Assembly (NCBI RefSeq): GCF_016623465.1 | Contig: NZ_JAEDAJ010000001.1 | Coordinates: forward strand, 441,963-505,962 | Origin: Brachybacterium halotolerans | GTDB taxonomy: Bacteria > Actinomycetota > Actinomycetes > Actinomycetales > Dermabacteraceae | DNA length: 64,000 nt | Reading direction: 5' to 3' | Shown here: positions 35,311 through 43,952 of the stretch, in pieces | Layout: the number at the start of each line of letters is the position of its first letter | How positions within the stretch are numbered: the stretch's first letter is position 1 | Translations under genes and position numbers: made by a program | The notes under the pieces: generated by a model | The model's database searches: none | What the model was told of the DNA's origin: nothing | Seen by the model: the letters and a program-made list of their open reading frames with translations, nothing else

Positions 35311-35661
35311 GTGCTCATGTTCCGCCTGATCTGGATCGGCAGCGTCTACACCCACTACTTCGTGCGTCGATACATGCCCACCAACATCCTGCTGGACCTG
35401 ATCCGTACGCGCCGTGGGCTGAAGTGGGGCCTGCCGGCGATGCTGCTGGCCATCCCGTATCTGTACGTGGCGAGCTTGCTGACGGTGCTGATCGAGGACG
35501 GCGCACCGGACTGGCTGCACGTGCTGGTGGTGTTGTGCATCTGGAACGCGATGAAGTTCGCGAGCATGGGCCCGGTCAGCGTCGTCCTGCTGCTGCGGGC
35601 GCGCGCCATCGAGTGGGGCGAGCGTTGTAGGTCTCGCCGCTCCGTGTCCGCGGTCGCCTGA
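35311..35661 (+). CDS. Small membrane protein of conjugative elements
   Basis: The 116-aa protein has two or three hydrophobic segments (LPAMLLAIPYLYVASLLTVL and WLHVLVVLCIWNAMKFASM) and the conserved-looking opening FRLIWIGSVYTHYFVRRYMP. Similar small proteins occur in actinobacterial integrative elements beside DprA and relaxase genes; the role is unknown. The GTG at 35311 has an excellent GGAGAGG site 4-6 nt upstream. It is followed 69 bp later by the DprA gene on the same strand. Confidence 0.7.
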   Translation: MLMFRLIWIGSVYTHYFVRRYMPTNILLDLIRTRRGLKWGLPAMLLAIPYLYVASLLTVLIEDGAPDWLHVLVVLCIWNAMKFASMGPVSVVLLLRARAIEWGERCRSRRSVSAVA

Positions 35662-35730
35662 CCGCACCCTGTTGCGTGAGGGCGGTTGTGCACCTTCTCG
35701 GCGTCATCTGACCGAGAAGGAGGCCTCGTC

Positions 35731-36735
35731 ATGGCCGGTATCGCTGACCTGGCAACTGATGAATGCCACGCGCGGATGCTGTTGTCGATCCTGTCCGGAC
35801 CCGACGACGCCACCACTGGGCACATCCTTGCCCGTGAGGGTGGGGTCGAGACGATCCGCCGGCTCGATGATGACGGCGCGGTGCCGGGGCTGAATCGTGT
35901 GGACGCGCGGGTCTGGCGTGATCGCCTCGCGTTGCCGCGCCGACTGGAAAATGTGGCCGGGCGGATGCGCGACATCGAGCAGTCCGGGATCGCGACGGTG
36001 ATTCCGGGTGATGCGCACTGGCCGCAGGCGCTGAACGATCTGGGCGACCGTGCCCCGTACGTGCTGTGGGCGCGCGGTGCGACGTCGTTCCTGGCCCGGC
36101 CGACCGCCGATCTGGTGACGGTCACTGGTGCTCGGGCGGCGACGGCGTATGGCGAGCAGGTCGCCTGCGAAATCGCTGGCGACCTCTCGCACGGTGAGCG
36201 GGTCGTGGTGGCCGGCGGCGCATACGGGGTCGAGGGTGCCTCTCACCGGGCAGCGCTCGCGTCTGGTGGCGACACGATCGCGGTGCTCGCCAACGGGGTC
36301 GACCGCCCATACCCGACCGGTCATCGCGAACTGCTTGATCGAATCGCAGATGTTGGCCTGTTGGTCAGTGAGGTGCCGCCGGGGTCGGTACCGACGCGGC
36401 AGCGGTTCCTGGCGCGCGGCCGGTTGATGGCCGCACTCTCTGGGAGCACCGTTGTGGTCGAGGCGGGCGTACGTTCAGGCGCGCTGCATACGGCGGTCGA
36501 GGCGCAGCGTCTGGGCCGAAGCGTCGGCGCGGTCCCGGGGCCGGTGACCTCGGTGACCAGCAGCGGCCCGCACATGCTGCTGCGTAACGGCACCGCCCAG
36601 CTCGTCACCGACGGCAGCGACGTCGAGGACCTGATCAACCACGCGCCAGAACGCGGCGCCGATCGCGCAGCGCTGGGTCCGGAGTTCGCACACCGCCCGG
36701 TGCCGTCAACGGATAAACCGACGCGGTCGATGTAG
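35731..36735 (+). CDS. DprA/Smf-like DNA-processing protein, element-encoded
   Basis: The 334-aa protein has the DprA Rossmann domain: VTVTGARAATAYGEQVA, VVVAGGAYGVEGASHRAAL (the GGAxGID-type loop) and TIAVLANGVDRPYP, then RGRLMAALSGSTVVVEAGVRSGALHTA. DprA loads RecA on incoming single-stranded DNA during transformation. Element-borne copies may protect or process single-stranded transfer DNA. The C-terminal winged helix of chromosomal DprA is reduced. The ATG at 35731 has an AAGGAGG site; a longer upstream frame is not needed. It is likely co-transcribed with the small membrane protein. Confidence 0.85.
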   Translation: MAGIADLATDECHARMLLSILSGPDDATTGHILAREGGVETIRRLDDDGAVPGLNRVDARVWRDRLALPRRLENVAGRMRDIEQSGIATVIPGDAHWPQALNDLGDRAPYVLWARGATSFLARPTADLVTVTGARAATAYGEQVACEIAGDLSHGERVVVAGGAYGVEGASHRAALASGGDTIAVLANGVDRPYPTGHRELLDRIADVGLLVSEVPPGSVPTRQRFLARGRLMAALSGSTVVVEAGVRSGALHTAVEAQRLGRSVGAVPGPVTSVTSSGPHMLLRNGTAQLVTDGSDVEDLINHAPERGADRAALGPEFAHRPVPSTDKPTRSM

Positions 36736-36761
36736 CCCCCCGGTCGCCGTCCTCTTCGTGC

Positions 36762-36793
36762 AAGGGCCTCGCATCCCGTGATGCAAGGCCCTT
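36762..36793. terminator. Bidirectional hairpin between dprA-like gene and relaxase remnant
   Basis: AAGGGCCT..GCATC pairs with GATGC-AAGGCCCTT around a short CCGT loop, with one unpaired base in the left arm. It lies 27 bp after the plus-strand DprA stop and 25 bp after the minus-strand relaxase stop, so it suits both. TTCCTCTTGTCC follows on the plus strand. Confidence 0.7.
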
Positions 36794-36817
36794 CCTCTTG
36801 TCCTCTGTCCGATCTGG

Positions 36818-38371
36818 TCATAGTTCGAGCTCTCGGGCGAGGCGCTGAGTGGGCCGCTGCTGGTCTCGGTGCTGCGGGCCGGTGAGTGCGCGGAATGCTG
36901 CGTCTGCACGGGCACGATCGATCTTCTGCGCGGTCCCCTCCGGTATCGGGCCGAGCGGACTCCCGTCGGTGATCGCGTAGCGATCGCGGTACGCGGCGAT
37001 GATCCGGGCATGTAGATGCCACCGCTGCCGCCCACGGGCATCTGTCGGCGGTGTGCCGAGCGGGCGTGTCCAGGGTTCGTCGGCGCGGATCGCTGTGTCG
37101 AGGACGGCGTCGGCGCGGGCTTCGATCAGGTCACGACGCTCGTCCAATGCCTGACGCATGTCTGCGGCGACCTGGCCGTCGACTCGTGGGATCAGGCCAA
37201 CAATCAGGCGTGCTGGTCTACGGGTACGGCCGGAACCGGCCGGGCGCGCGGTGGCGTGAGCGAGGCGGTGGTGGATGATCGAGGCGATGTCGTCGGCGTC
37301 CTCGAGTCCACGGGCTTGGATGAGGCGTGGCAGGAGCTGGTCGACGTCGTGATGGTTGGCCTCGGTCCGTCGCAGATCCGCGGTCAGTGCACCGAATGCC
37401 TCGGAGTCGATGACGGTCTCGGCTTGCTCGTCGGTGAGCCCGCTGGTGCGGATGAGCTGAGCCCAGCGGTCGTGTTGGGCGGCTTGGGCGATGGTCTCGT
37501 ACTCGGCGGCGAGCTGTGCGATTGAGCCCCAGGCCTCCTGCTCGGCGGTGATGGTCTCGTGCGCGGAGAGCTCTGCCCCGACGTGCTGCAGCACTCCGTA
37601 GAGCACGGTGCGGGCGGTCGCGTCGGGGTTGTCTGACGGGTGCGGCGCGGCGTGGTCGTCGGGGCGGTTCAGCACCACGTAGGCGCGGTTGGAGTCGCGG
37701 CCGCGGGTCATGGCTACATAGAAGTTCTCCCGTGTTGTCGTCGGCTCGACCAGCACATGCGCAGTGTCGGTGGTGATGCCCTGCGCCCGATGCGCTGTCA
37801 CCGCGTACCCGAGATCGACATGCGCGGCAGCGTAGGCAGCCGGAAGGACGAGGGGGCCGCCGAACCGGCGCCCGGTCTTGCGGATGGTGATGGAGCCGTC
37901 GTCGCGGACGGCGGTGATGGTCCAGCGTTCGCCGTTGCGGATCCAGTCCTTCCCGTTCCGCAGCCGGCGGTCGTTTCGGCGAGTGATGATCGTGTCCCCG
38001 ACACCGGCCCGGTTGCCATCGTTCAGGTCGACCTCGCGGCCTGGGCGGAGGGTGCCGTCGAGGATGAGGTCGGCACGGGCTCGGTTGTTCAGCTCGGTGA
38101 CGTCGTCGCGGGATTCCGCGATCAGCACCGACACGTGCCCCGCGGCCCCGTCAGCGCGCCATGCCATGTAGGCGGCATCGATCATCGGTTCGGCATCGCC
38201 GTCGGTGATGCGGTCGTGATCGAGGTAGGTGTCGATCACCTCGGTGCGTCCGTGCCGCAGTGCCAGGGATGCGGTCTTCCCCCACCCATGGGTGAACCGG
38301 TGCACGTCGATGAGCTCCGGGGCATCGTCGCGGTCGGAGACGAGGAGGTTGAACGCTCCCCCGGCATCCAC
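36818..38371 (-). pseudogene. TraA/MobF-type relaxase, C-terminal fragment
   Basis: About 518 codons of the C-terminal part of a conjugative relaxase-helicase remain. RecD-like helicase motifs are visible: GYAVTAHRAQGITTDTAHV (motif V) and NFYVAMTRGRDSNRAYVV (motif VI), followed by the long charged tail typical of TraA. The N-terminal relaxase domain with the catalytic Tyr and the first Walker A are missing. The reading frame runs into the left end of the IS3 element at 38372, so the first part was lost there. It is transcribed toward the DprA gene. The fragment cannot nick DNA. Confidence 0.85.
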
Positions 38372-38419
38372 TGAAGCGCCCTGGGTTCCGTTCCGAGTCT
38401 CAGCAAGGAGAATCGGAGC

Positions 38420-38734
38420 ATGCCCAAGAAGTTCAGTCCAGAGCTGCGTGACCGTGCCGTGCGCATGGTCTACGACCGGCAGGCACTCGAAGGTGGCCCC
38501 AGATCGGTGTCGATCCGTGCGGTCGCACCTCAACTCGGTGTTGGCATGGAGACGCTGAGGATCTGGTGCAACCGCTACGGGCCGGTCGAACCCTCTGCCG
38601 GCCCCGGGGAGTCGCTCGAGGAGGAGAACCGCCGGCTACGTCGAGAGCTCGCCGAGTCCCGGCGGGCCAACGAGATCCTCAAGGCCGCGTCCGTGTTTTT
38701 CGCCAAGGAACTCGACCACCCCACGACGAATTGA
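38420..38734 (+). CDS. IS3-family transposase OrfA (HTH protein)
   Basis: The 104-aa protein starts MPKKFSPELRDRAVRMVYDR and has an IS3 OrfA helix-turn-helix plus a C-terminal leucine-zipper-like helix (LEEENRRLRRELAESRRAN). It binds the inverted repeats and joins OrfB by -1 frameshifting to form the full transposase. A GTTTTTC run near 38694-38700 is the only slip-like site seen and is not an ideal heptamer. The ATG is 48 bp inside the left end. Confidence 0.92.
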   Translation: MPKKFSPELRDRAVRMVYDRQALEGGPRSVSIRAVAPQLGVGMETLRIWCNRYGPVEPSAGPGESLEEENRRLRRELAESRRANEILKAASVFFAKELDHPTTN

Positions 38735-39645
38735 TCGCCTTCATCGACAGGCATCGCGATCGCTTCGGGGTCGAGGCCATCTGCCGCATCCTGGGCGCGA
38801 CAGAACGTGGATTCCTCACCTCTCGCGGCTACCGCGCCGCGAAGCAGCGCCCGGCATCGGCCAGGGCGATTCGTGACGAGGTGCTCGTCGAAGAGATCCG
38901 TCGGATTCATGCCGAGAACTACGGCGTCTACGGGTATCGGAAGATGCATCACGCGATGCGCCGTGCCGGATGGGACATCGGCCGCGACCAGACCGCTCGG
39001 CTGATGAAAGCTGCTGGTCTGTGCGGGATGCGCCGTGGCCGAAAGGTGCTCACGACGAGCTCTGCTGGTGGCCCGGACCTTCGTCCTGATCTGGTCGAGC
39101 GGGACTTCACGGCTGCCGGACCGAATCGGCTCTGGGTCGCTGACATCACTTACGTCCGGATCCCGTCCGGGTTCTGCTACACCGCGTTCATCACGGACGT
39201 CTTCACGCGAAGGATCGTCGGCTGGGCGGTGGCCACCACCCTCCACACCGAGGCGCTGCCACTGCAGGCTCTCGAGCAGGCCCTCCAGACCACCCCGGCA
39301 GAAGCGTCCCGGACTGGGCTGATCCATCACAGCGACAGAGGCAGCAACTACGTCTCGTTGGCTTACTCCGATGCGCTGATCACTGCCGGGGTCCAGGCCT
39401 CGGTCGGACCAGTCGGGGACAGCTACGACAACGCCTTGGCCGAGACCGTCAATGGTCTCTACAAAGCCGAGCTCATCCACCGACGCCGCACCTGGCCCTC
39501 AGCTGCCGCAGTCGAGATCGCCACCCTGGACTGGGTCAACTGGTGGAACACGAAGCGCCTTCACGAAGCCCTCGACTATCGCACCCCGGCCGAACTCGAA
39601 GCGGCCTACACTCGCCCCACGACGACCGCACCCGCGACCGTCTAA
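38731..39645 (+). CDS. IS3-family transposase OrfB (DDE integrase)
   Basis: About 304 residues in the -1 frame relative to OrfA. The DDE triad is visible: WVADITYV (D), HHSDRGSNYVS (D) and YDNALAETVNGLYKAELIH (E). The HTH_21 segment YGVYGYRKMHHAM is also present. The TTG at 38731 overlaps the OrfA stop, so either reinitiation or frameshifting from upstream (the frame stays open from 38566) would make the product. All catalytic residues are intact, so the IS may still be active. Confidence 0.92.
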   Translation: MIAFIDRHRDRFGVEAICRILGATERGFLTSRGYRAAKQRPASARAIRDEVLVEEIRRIHAENYGVYGYRKMHHAMRRAGWDIGRDQTARLMKAAGLCGMRRGRKVLTTSSAGGPDLRPDLVERDFTAAGPNRLWVADITYVRIPSGFCYTAFITDVFTRRIVGWAVATTLHTEALPLQALEQALQTTPAEASRTGLIHHSDRGSNYVSLAYSDALITAGVQASVGPVGDSYDNALAETVNGLYKAELIHRRRTWPSAAAVEIATLDWVNWWNTKRLHEALDYRTPAELEAAYTRPTTTAPATV

Positions 39646-39672
39646 CCACGGAACGAAACCCAGTGCGCTTCA

Positions 39673-40754
39673 ACATCCGCTCCACGGATGCGAACGGCCG
39701 AGAAGTGCGCGACGTGGAGCTCGACACGGACCGAGCCGACTTGATCCGGTTCGCGTTCACCGCCTACGCCACCGGGGACTGGTCGCTGTCCAAGCTCGCC
39801 CGCGAGCTGGAGACCCGCGGTCTCACCACCAGGCCGACACCGTCGTATCCGGCAAAGCCGGTCACGACGAAGCTGCTGCACAAGATCCTCACGAACCCCT
39901 ACTACCAGGGCATCGTCACGTTCGGCGAGGTCACCTACCCCGGCTCGCATGAGCCGCTCGTGACCCCGGAGACGTTCGACCAGGTCCAGACGATCCTCCA
40001 GCAGAACAACATCGTCGGCGACAAGCCGCAGAAGTACGACCACTACCTCAAAGGCTCGATCTACTGCGCCTGCGGGAAACGGCTCATGTTCGAGCGGCCC
40101 CGCAACCATCAAGGCGTCACCTACGACTACTTCACCTGCACCGGCCGACGCTTCAAACGCAACACCTGCCAGCGCACCGCGATCCTCGTCCACCGCGTCG
40201 AAACCAGCATCGAGAACCGCTATGCCAACGTCTCCATCACCGAGGACGAGGGCAAGCGGATCAAGGACGTGCTCGGGCAAGTGTTCGATTCCCTGGCCGC
40301 GTCGACCAGTGACGAGCGGAAGCTGCTCACCACGCAGAAGACGAAGCTCGAAGCCGAGCAGGTCAAGCTCCTCCAAGCCCACTACGCGGACGCGATCCCC
40401 ATCGACCTGCTCAAGACCGAGCAAGACCGCATCCGCGCCAGCCTGGCCCAGATCACCAGACGACTCGACACCCTCGACACGACTCACGAGAACGCGAAGA
40501 TCGGACTCGACGGCATCCTCGGGCTCCTCACCGACCTCAGCGACGTCTACGCCAAGGCCGAGCCCGCCGAACGACGCATGCTCAACAGGGCACTGTTCGA
40601 CCGCATCACTATCGATGCCGACGACCACGCCGGTCTCAGCCCGAACCACACGATCGCTACGATCCTCGCCGCCAAGACCAGCGGACACAACGAAAGAACC
40701 TTGCCCCGCAATGATGCGGGCAAGGTTCGAACGTTTCCGATTGGGTGGAGCTAA
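39673..40754 (+). pseudogene. Large serine recombinase, N-terminally truncated
   Basis: About 360 codons remain of a large serine recombinase (an integrase of mobile elements). Visible are the Recombinase domain (TGDWSLSKLARELETRGLTT and LHKILTNPYYQGIVTFGEV), the zinc ribbon (YCACGKRLMF ... CTGRRFKRNTC) and the coiled-coil arm (about 40300-40560). The N-terminal resolvase domain with the catalytic Ser and Arg residues is gone, cut at the right end of the IS at 39672. A GTG inside the IS end (39663) could start a fragment. The stop codon lies within the tRNA-Ala 3' end, so the last 9 bp overlap the tRNA gene. Confidence 0.88.
40697..40727. terminator. Hairpin at the right end of the element
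   Basis: AACCTTGC(C)CCGCA pairs with TGCGGGCAAGGTT around ATGA, with one bulged C. It lies in the last codons of the recombinase fragment, 19 bp before the tRNA. It may be a terminator for the tRNA reading leftward or for the recombinase, or part of the attachment site; the sequence does not decide. Confidence 0.5.
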
Positions 40755-40818
40755 GGGGATTCGAACCCCTGACCTCTTCCATGCCATGGAAGCGCGCTAC
40801 CAACTGCGCCATAGCCCC
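40746..40818 (-). tRNA. tRNA-Ala (anticodon GGC)
   Basis: The minus-strand 73-nt sequence begins GGGGCTATGGCGCAGTTGG and folds as a standard cloverleaf. The acceptor pairs GGGGCTA with TAGCTCC (one G-U) plus discriminator A. The anticodon stem is CTTCC/GGAAG with loop ATGGCAT, giving anticodon GGC for GCC alanine codons. The T-arm is GGTTCGAATCC. CCA is not encoded. The element's recombinase fragment ends within its 3' end, which marks it as the integration target. Confidence 0.97.
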
Positions 40819-40891
40819 GTACTGGGTGCCGATCCGGCTCTGACCTCTCGGTCCGGCCTTGCGACTCGACGAGTCTACAACCTCGGCCAGC

Positions 40892-41527
40892 TCATGCGAA
40901 ATCGGCCGGGACGTTGTGTGACAGCAACCTCATCGCCTTCCCCGTGGGGTCCGAGTGCAGCGGTTCGAGCAGGCTGCGGTGGCAATTGCCCATGCCGCCG
41001 ATGCCGTGGAAGGCGCTCGCGTCCAGGCCGATCAGGGTGGTGATGCCGGCGCGGATCGCAGCGCCGTGGGAGACCACGAGGATCGTCGCGCCGGGGTTCT
41101 CCGCCATCAGCGTCCGGGCGGCGACGGCGAACCGCTCCCCCACGCTCTCGCGGTCCTCGATGCCGATGCCCGGGACGGTCCTGCCGGCGCGCCACTGGGC
41201 GTGCAGCTCGGGCCAGCCCTCGTGGATCTCCTCGCCGGTGAGGCCCTCCCACTTCCCGAAGCTCTGCTCGATGAAGGCGGCCTCGGTCTCCACCTCGGCC
41301 GCACCGACCGCGTCGGCGATCGCGCGGGCCGTGTCGCGGGCGCGGGTCAGCGGGGAGCTGATGACGAGATCGAAGCTGTGGCGGGACAGCGCGTGCGCGA
41401 CCGCTCGGGCCTGCTCGCGGCCGGTCTCGTTCAGCGGGATGTCGACCTGTCCCTGCAGGCGCCCCTGGACGTTGTGGTCGGTCTGCCCGTGCCGCACCAG
41501 CAGCAGGCGGCTGCGGGGATCGCTCAT
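40892..41527 (-). CDS. Histidine phosphatase family protein
   Basis: The 211-aa protein has the phosphoglycerate-mutase-like RHG motif at LLLVRHGQTDHN (residues about 8-19), the acid residue region LVISSPLTRARDTARAI and the second catalytic His in ILVVSHGAAIRAG. In many actinobacteria the gene downstream of rsfS encodes such a phosphatase, proposed as glucosyl-3-phosphoglycerate phosphatase; the substrate here is not proven. Its ATG overlaps the rsfS stop by 4 bp, so it is the last gene of the nadD-rsfS operon. Confidence 0.92.
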   Translation of the reverse strand: MSDPRSRLLLVRHGQTDHNVQGRLQGQVDIPLNETGREQARAVAHALSRHSFDLVISSPLTRARDTARAIADAVGAAEVETEAAFIEQSFGKWEGLTGEEIHEGWPELHAQWRAGRTVPGIGIEDRESVGERFAVAARTLMAENPGATILVVSHGAAIRAGITTLIGLDASAFHGIGGMGNCHRSLLEPLHSDPTGKAMRLLSHNVPADFA

Positions 41528-41898
41528 GCGCCGGCGCCCTCGACCTGCAGGTCGACGACGGGCGCGTCCCGCCACAGGCGCTCGAGCGCGTAGAAGGCGC
41601 GGTCCTCGGCGTGCTGGACGTGCACGACGACGTCGCCGTAGTCGAGCAGGACCCAGCGGGCGTCGCGCTCGCCCTCGCGACGCAGGGGCTTGCGGCGGTG
41701 CTCCTTGATGAGGTCACCCTCGATGCCGCCGACGATGGCGCTGACCTGGCGCTCCGAGGAGCCGCTGCAGACCACGAACACGTCGGTGATCACGACCTGC
41801 TCGGACACGTCCAGGCCGATGATCTCCTCGGCGAGCTTGTCGGCGGCCGCGTGCGCGGCGGCACGGGCGAGGTCGAGGGATTCGGGCGAAGCGCTCAC
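41524..41898 (-). CDS. rsfS: Ribosome silencing factor RsfS
   Basis: The 124-aa protein matches RsfS/Iojap, which binds ribosomal protein L14 and blocks subunit joining in poor growth conditions. Conserved segments are LDVSEQVVITDVFVVCSGSS and the C-terminal WVLLDYGDVVVHVQH. GTG at 41898 overlaps the upstream stop (41895-41897), and the gene's own stop overlaps the next ATG. This tight packing agrees with the actinobacterial nadD-rsfS-phosphatase operon. Confidence 0.95.
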   Translation of the reverse strand: MSASPESLDLARAAAHAAADKLAEEIIGLDVSEQVVITDVFVVCSGSSERQVSAIVGGIEGDLIKEHRRKPLRREGERDARWVLLDYGDVVVHVQHAEDRAFYALERLWRDAPVVDLQVEGAGA

Positions 41899-43025
41899 GC
41901 GGAGGTGACCTCCAGGTCGGTGGGGACGGCAGTCGAGGCAGAGGCGGCGGACGCCGCCCCGTGCAGGGTGTCGGAAGGAAGGACGTCGGAGTGCAGGGCC
42001 CCGAGCGGGGCGGCCAGGGCCTGGTCGGTCCCGGGGCCGAGGACGCCCGTGGCCAGCAGGACCACGAGCGCGATGATCGCGAGGGCGATGAGCACCCACA
42101 CGACCCACAGCAGCGGCTTGCCGCGCCCCTGCTCGGGACGGTTCAGCACGCGGCCCTCGAAGCGGGGGGCGGGCTTGGGACCCGGCGCCTCGCCGACGCC
42201 CATCTCACCGAGCTCGACGCCGTCGGCGTCGCGATCGACCGTGAGGGTCGAGGTGCTCGCGTCCTCGCTCGTCGCGTCCTCGCTCGCCGCGGCCTCGTTC
42301 GTCGTGCCCTGGGACGGGGCGCCCGCGTCGTCGGAGACGCTCGCACGCTCGGCATCCGGGGCGTGGGTGTCCGCGTCGGCGGTCGGCGCGGGGGCGGCCG
42401 ACGGGCTCGGCTCCTCGGGCTCGACCTCGATGATCCGGGCCCGCTTGCCGAACTTGCGGAGCTTCGGGACGGGGGTGTCGGCCGTCGGCGCGGCCATCGC
42501 ACCGCGCGAGGACGGCCGGCCCGCCGGGAGCGCTCCCGTCCGGGTGGAACTGCCGTGCGCACCGGCACCGGCGGTGGACGCCGCATGGTGGGGTGCGCCC
42601 GACGTCGGCCCGGCGGCATCGGTGCGCGAGGTCGTGCTGTCGGCCGACTCGGGATCGGCAGCCGCGGGATCGCCGGCTGCGGAGTCGGCGGCCACGGCGT
42701 CAGCGCCGGGGGCGTCGGCATCTCCGTCGGCGCCGTGGGCCCCCTCGACCGCGGAGGCCTCGTCGGAGGGCCCTCCGGTCGATGGTCCGTCGGTCGACGG
42801 TCCATCGGGCGACGCCCCTTCGGAGGACGAGCCGTCGGCCCCCGGGTCGGAGGTGCCAGCTGCGGCGTCGGCCCCTGGAGCGGAACTGCCGTCGTCGCCG
42901 GTGGCCGGGAGCTCGCCGGTGTGCTGGGCGGCAAGGGCCCGCTGCTCGGCGGTCTCCTCGGGGGTCAGCTGGCGGGCACGTCGACCGTGGCGCCTCGGCG
43001 CCTGCGGGGCGTCGTTCTCACTCAC
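41895..43025 (-). CDS. Hypothetical membrane protein with long disordered N-terminus
   Basis: About 376 residues. The first about 270 are low-complexity Ala/Asp/Ser/Pro/Gly sequence with short repeats ([14 protein letters not shown]), then a basic segment ([19 protein letters not shown]) and, near the C-terminus, one membrane segment ([20 protein letters not shown]). The disordered part is predicted to be cytoplasmic. Some actinobacteria have an unrelated gene in this slot between nadD and rsfS. GTG at 43025, 8 nt after AGGAGG, is preferred over the GTG at 43034. It overlaps nadD by 8 bp. Function unknown. Confidence 0.75.
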   Translation of the reverse strand: MSENDAPQAPRRHGRRARQLTPEETAEQRALAAQHTGELPATGDDGSSAPGADAAAGTSDPGADGSSSEGASPDGPSTDGPSTGGPSDEASAVEGAHGADGDADAPGADAVAADSAAGDPAAADPESADSTTSRTDAAGPTSGAPHHAASTAGAGAHGSSTRTGALPAGRPSSRGAMAAPTADTPVPKLRKFGKRARIIEVEPEEPSPSAAPAPTADADTHAPDAERASVSDDAGAPSQGTTNEAAASEDATSEDASTSTLTVDRDADGVELGEMGVGEAPGPKPAPRFEGRVLNRPEQGRGKPLLWVVWVLIALAIIALVVLLATGVLGPGTDQALAAPLGALHSDVLPSDTLHGAASAASASTAVPTDLEVTSA

Positions 43026-43626
43026 CGCCCTCACCTCCTGTGTACAGGGCGTACTTGTTGATGTACTGGACCACGCCGTCCGGGACCAGGTACCAGACGG
43101 GCTGGTCGGCGGCGACGCGGATGCGGCAGTCGGTCGAGCTGATCGCCATCGCGGGGACCTCGATGAGCGTCACCCGGTCCGCGGGCAGGCCCTCGGTCTC
43201 GAGCTCGTGGCCCGGCCTCGTGACGCCCACGAAGTGGGCGAGCTCGAAGATCTCCCGGGTGTCCTTCCAGGTGAGGATGGACTGCAGGGCGTCCGCACCG
43301 GTGATGAAGAACAGGTCCGCGTCGGGATGCATGCGCTGCAGATCCCGCAGGGTGTCGATCGTGTAGGTCGCGCCCGGCCGGTCGATGTCCACGCGGGACA
43401 CCGTGAACACAGGGTTCGCGGCCGTCGCGACGACCGTCATCAGGTACCGGTGCTCAGGGTCGGAGATGACCTTGTCCGACTTCTGCCACGGCCGCCCCGT
43501 GGGCACGAAGATGACCTCGTCGAGCCCGAAGACGCTCTGCACCTCGCTCGCGGCGACCAGGTGGCCGTGATGGATCGGGTCGAACGTCCCGCCCATCACG
43601 CCGATCCGGCGAGGCTGCCCCTCCAT
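43018..43626 (-). CDS. nadD: Nicotinate-nucleotide adenylyltransferase
   Basis: The 202-aa enzyme makes deamido-NAD from nicotinate mononucleotide and ATP. The nucleotidyl-transferase motif [16 protein letters not shown] (residues about 8-23) has GxFDPxHxGH, and the C-terminal [12 protein letters not shown] matches ISSTxIR with Asp-Cys-Arg in place of the usual xIR. It starts 3 bp after the small membrane-protein gene and overlaps the next gene, so all belong to one operon. Confidence 0.95.
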   Translation of the reverse strand: MEGQPRRIGVMGGTFDPIHHGHLVAASEVQSVFGLDEVIFVPTGRPWQKSDKVISDPEHRYLMTVVATAANPVFTVSRVDIDRPGATYTIDTLRDLQRMHPDADLFFITGADALQSILTWKDTREIFELAHFVGVTRPGHELETEGLPADRVTLIEVPAMAISSTDCRIRVAADQPVWYLVPDGVVQYINKYALYTGGEGGE

Positions 43627-43629
43627 GCG

Positions 43630-43851
43630 TCAGTGCCGACGCGCGTCCGTCGAGGCGCTCTCCTGCGCCGTGTGCGCGCGAGCACCGGTGCGGGTCTTCG
43701 CGGGGCGCTGGTTCTGGCCGCTGAACAGGTAGGTGATGCCCAGCAGGATGAGCAGGCCGAGGAACATGGCGCCGCCGACGAGGATCGGGGGGACGCCGCC
43801 CTCGGAGGCGTGCGAGCCGCCCTCGGCGAGGATCAGGACGTGGTCGAGCAT
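43630..43851 (-). CDS. Small single-pass membrane protein upstream of nadD
   Basis: The 73-aa product has one membrane segment (ILVGGAMFLGLLILLGITYL, about residues 23-42) followed by a basic, Arg/Ala-rich tail. A GAAAGGTG site precedes the ATG. The nadD start lies 3 bp after its stop. Short membrane proteins in this position are common in actinobacteria and uncharacterised. Confidence 0.75.
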   Translation of the reverse strand: MLDHVLILAEGGSHASEGGVPPILVGGAMFLGLLILLGITYLFSGQNQRPAKTRTGARAHTAQESASTDARRH

Positions 43852-43952
43852 GTGTGCACCTTTCGATGACGTGAACCCTCACATCATCCCATAGCCGAGC
43901 GCTCCCCGGACCCGGGCGCGGCCGGGTCGTGCGCGGATTCTCAAGCAGGTCC

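Larger units (their letters stand above)
38372..39672 (+). mobile_element. IS3-family insertion sequence, complete, 1301 bp
   Basis: The ends are 22-24-bp imperfect inverted repeats: left TGAAGCGCCCTGGGTTCCGT (38372 on), right (reverse complement, from 39672) TGAAGCGCACTGGGTTTCGT. Two overlapping transposase frames fill it. The flanking triplets differ (CAC left, ACA right), so no target duplication is present. Both flanking genes are truncated at the IS ends with their N-termini missing, which points to an adjacent deletion after insertion rather than a simple insertion. Confidence 0.9.
27222..40754. mobile_element. Degraded integrative conjugative element next to tRNA-Ala
   Basis: About 13.5 kb between the cysK terminator and tRNA-Ala(GGC) has lower G+C and different codon use than both flanks. 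It contains conjugation-type genes (relaxase fragment, DprA homologue, small membrane protein), a large serine recombinase fragment at its right end overlapping the tRNA 3' end, and two large helicases as cargo. The right boundary is well placed. The left boundary is inferred from the composition change and the terminator, since no flanking direct repeat was recognised. Loss of both relaxase and recombinase N-termini means it cannot move by itself. Confidence 0.75.

Noticed and set aside
35686-35731. Longer DprA-like start at 35686
   Set aside because: The ATG at 35731 has an AAGGAGG site and starts the recognisable domain; the extension lacks a site and overlaps the preceding gene's terminus region.
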